This document shows positions 35,447-36,452 of a DNA stretch of 36,452 bases, piece after piece (the stretch's first letter is position 1; each line of letters opens with the position of its first letter). A program made the translations under genes and the position numbers. The notes beneath the pieces were generated by a model. The model did no database searches and had not been told where the DNA came from. It saw nothing but the letters and a program-made list of their open reading frames with translations. Origin of the DNA: Akkermansia muciniphila (GTDB lineage: Bacteria; Verrucomicrobiota; Verrucomicrobiia; Verrucomicrobiales; Verrucomicrobiaceae); the NCBI GenBank assembly GCA_945882215.1, contig CAMCWM010000034.1, forward strand, positions 1-36,452. Direction: 5' to 3'.

Positions 35447-36452
35447 TCACTTCGCCATCGCCTTGATCTCAGCCTCGCTGAGCACGCGATCCCACAGGGC
35501 GAATTCGTCCATCGCGCCGCTTAGGTGGCGGATGGCGACGCCACCGGTGCGGCGGTCGTTCCAGTTGCCCAGCTCGGCGATGCCGAGTTTGAGTGGCGAG
35601 GCGTCTTTGAGCGGCAGTCGGGACAGCAGATCGCCATTCGCGTAGTGCCGGATTTCTTTAGCGGCGGGATCAAACACCACAGCGAGATGCATCCAGCGGC
35701 CAAATCGTTCCGGCGTGAAGAAAACTGGCGTGTCATAATCAGCGTGCCCCTTGCCATGCGAACCAGCCACGCCGAGGCGGATTTTACCTTCGCGGGTGAT
35801 TTGCCAGTGGGTTTTACGGTCACCCCAGCCTTCAGACATGAAGATGGAGTTCAAGGAGCGGTCGAGTCCGTTCACACGCATCCATACGCCCATCGTGAGT
35901 GCCTTGGTCTCGCCAGGCACGCTGAGGCGAACGCGGTCACTAACGTTGCGAAACTCCAGCGCCCGCTTCTCGGGCCAGCGACCCGTGGTCCACGAGGCAC
36001 CGACGATGCTGCCGTCCTCGCCTGCGTGAGCGTGATTGCGCAACGAGCGGGCCGATTCGTCGTCCTGGAAATCGAAATGAGCCTTCAAACTCGGATCGGC
36101 GTTCAGTTTGGCACTTTGCGCCTGCCAGCGCTCGAACTGCGAGCGATCCGACAAGGCGGTGCGCGCATTGATTTCGTTCAGCGAGGCAAAGCTTGATGCA
36201 TTTGCCGCGAGGAGTTGTGATTCGGCCTCAAAGGCCATCGCCTGGCCTTCTTTGAGCGATTTCATCGACTCAGCGGCCTTGTGCAGCTCGACCTCGCCTT
36301 TGAAGACGTGGACCTCGGCGCTCACATCGAGGCCAAACTCGGTGCCGAGATCGACGATGGTGCCTTTGGGCGTGTTGATGCGGAAACCTTTGGCCTGCGG
36401 CGGCACGTTGGCGCTGAGTTTGCCACGCGTGCAGGTGGCCTCGCCGCTGGAG
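35447..36452 (-). CDS. FecR-LamG domain protein, partial (N-terminus outside)
   Basis: The frame is open to the right window edge, so the N-terminus is missing; the visible 335 residues have two parts. The first (GKLSANVPPQAKGFRINTP, GTIVDLGTEFGL, VHVFKGEVEL) is the second half of a FecR domain, normally the periplasmic part of a membrane anti-sigma or sigma-regulator protein. The second (about 130-335, LKAHFDFQDDES, LTMGVWMRVNG, MHLAVVFD, AMDEFALWDRVLSEAEI) is a LamG/concanavalin-like carbohydrate-binding domain. FecR-LamG fusions next to ECF sigma genes are common in Planctomycetes and Verrucomicrobia, so a sigma gene is predicted just to the right. It precedes the ThuA gene at 35386 by 60 bases, probably in one operon. 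Confidence 0.8.
   Translation of the reverse strand, partial: SSGEATCTRGKLSANVPPQAKGFRINTPKGTIVDLGTEFGLDVSAEVHVFKGEVELHKAAESMKSLKEGQAMAFEAESQLLAANASSFASLNEINARTALSDRSQFERWQAQSAKLNADPSLKAHFDFQDDESARSLRNHAHAGEDGSIVGASWTTGRWPEKRALEFRNVSDRVRLSVPGETKALTMGVWMRVNGLDRSLNSIFMSEGWGDRKTHWQITREGKIRLGVAGSHGKGHADYDTPVFFTPERFGRWMHLAVVFDPAAKEIRHYANGDLLSRLPLKDASPLKLGIAELGNWNDRRTGGVAIRHLSGAMDEFALWDRVLSEAEIKAMAK

Overview
The window looks like chromosome of a Verrucomicrobiota bacterium close to Prosthecobacter/Verrucomicrobiaceae. This is inferred from gene content: three DUF1501 genes, a DUF1549/DUF1553 cytochrome, a DUF1592-DUF1552 pair, and three giant secreted ThuA/'membrane-bound dehydrogenase' proteins, families that are abundant in Planctomycetes and Verrucomicrobia. 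The DNA is GC-rich and densely coding. No rRNA, tRNA, CRISPR array, transposase or phage gene was seen, and no gene-free stretch exceeds 300 bases (the longest are about 190 bases, 12447-12638 and 30330-30522).

Layout. 1-853 (minus): start of an acyl carrier protein gene and a FabG-type reductase, the edge of a fatty-acid or polyketide-like cluster that continues to the left. 878-1897 (minus): secreted Kelch protein. 1962-12992: mostly plus strand, with three DUF1501 genes, a small AbrB-like gene, a minus-strand metal-hydrolase-like gene, a HicB-HicA toxin-antitoxin pair, a DUF1549/DUF1553 cytochrome, a PPC-domain secreted protein and a small membrane protein. A REPIN-like doublet of inverted hairpins separates the convergent genes at 5036-5188. 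13014-30329 (minus): ThuA-SGNH-dehydrogenase-cytochrome c protein, AbrB-Doc toxin-antitoxin pair, then, reading upstream, DUF1552, a DUF1592-type cytochrome, a xylose-dehydrogenase-like SDR, a double esterase, and a second giant protein that ends in an azurin-like copper domain. 30523-31281 (plus): a four-helix-bundle protein with a zinc-finger tail, enclosed by two related palindromes. 31343-36452 (minus): third giant ThuA-dehydrogenase-cytochrome c protein, preceded by a FecR-LamG gene cut by the window end.

How the parts fit. Most products carry secretion signals and combine carbohydrate-related modules (ThuA, carbohydrate esterase, SGNH, discoidin/NPCBM/LamG-like domains, propeller dehydrogenase) with heme or copper electron carriers. 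I infer an extracytoplasmic system that de-esterifies and oxidises sugars or polysaccharides and feeds electrons to the respiratory chain. The substrates cannot be read from sequence.

The most unusual feature is at 30450-31331. A four-helix-bundle gene is bracketed by two palindromes built of TGAC/GTCA tetramers repeated at an exact 9-base period. The outer 22 bases of the two palindromes are inverted copies of each other (20/22 identical). The left palindrome ends 9 bases before the start codon and the right one begins at the stop codon, so gene and repeats form an 882-base cassette. A degenerate relative may lie at 25781-25831.
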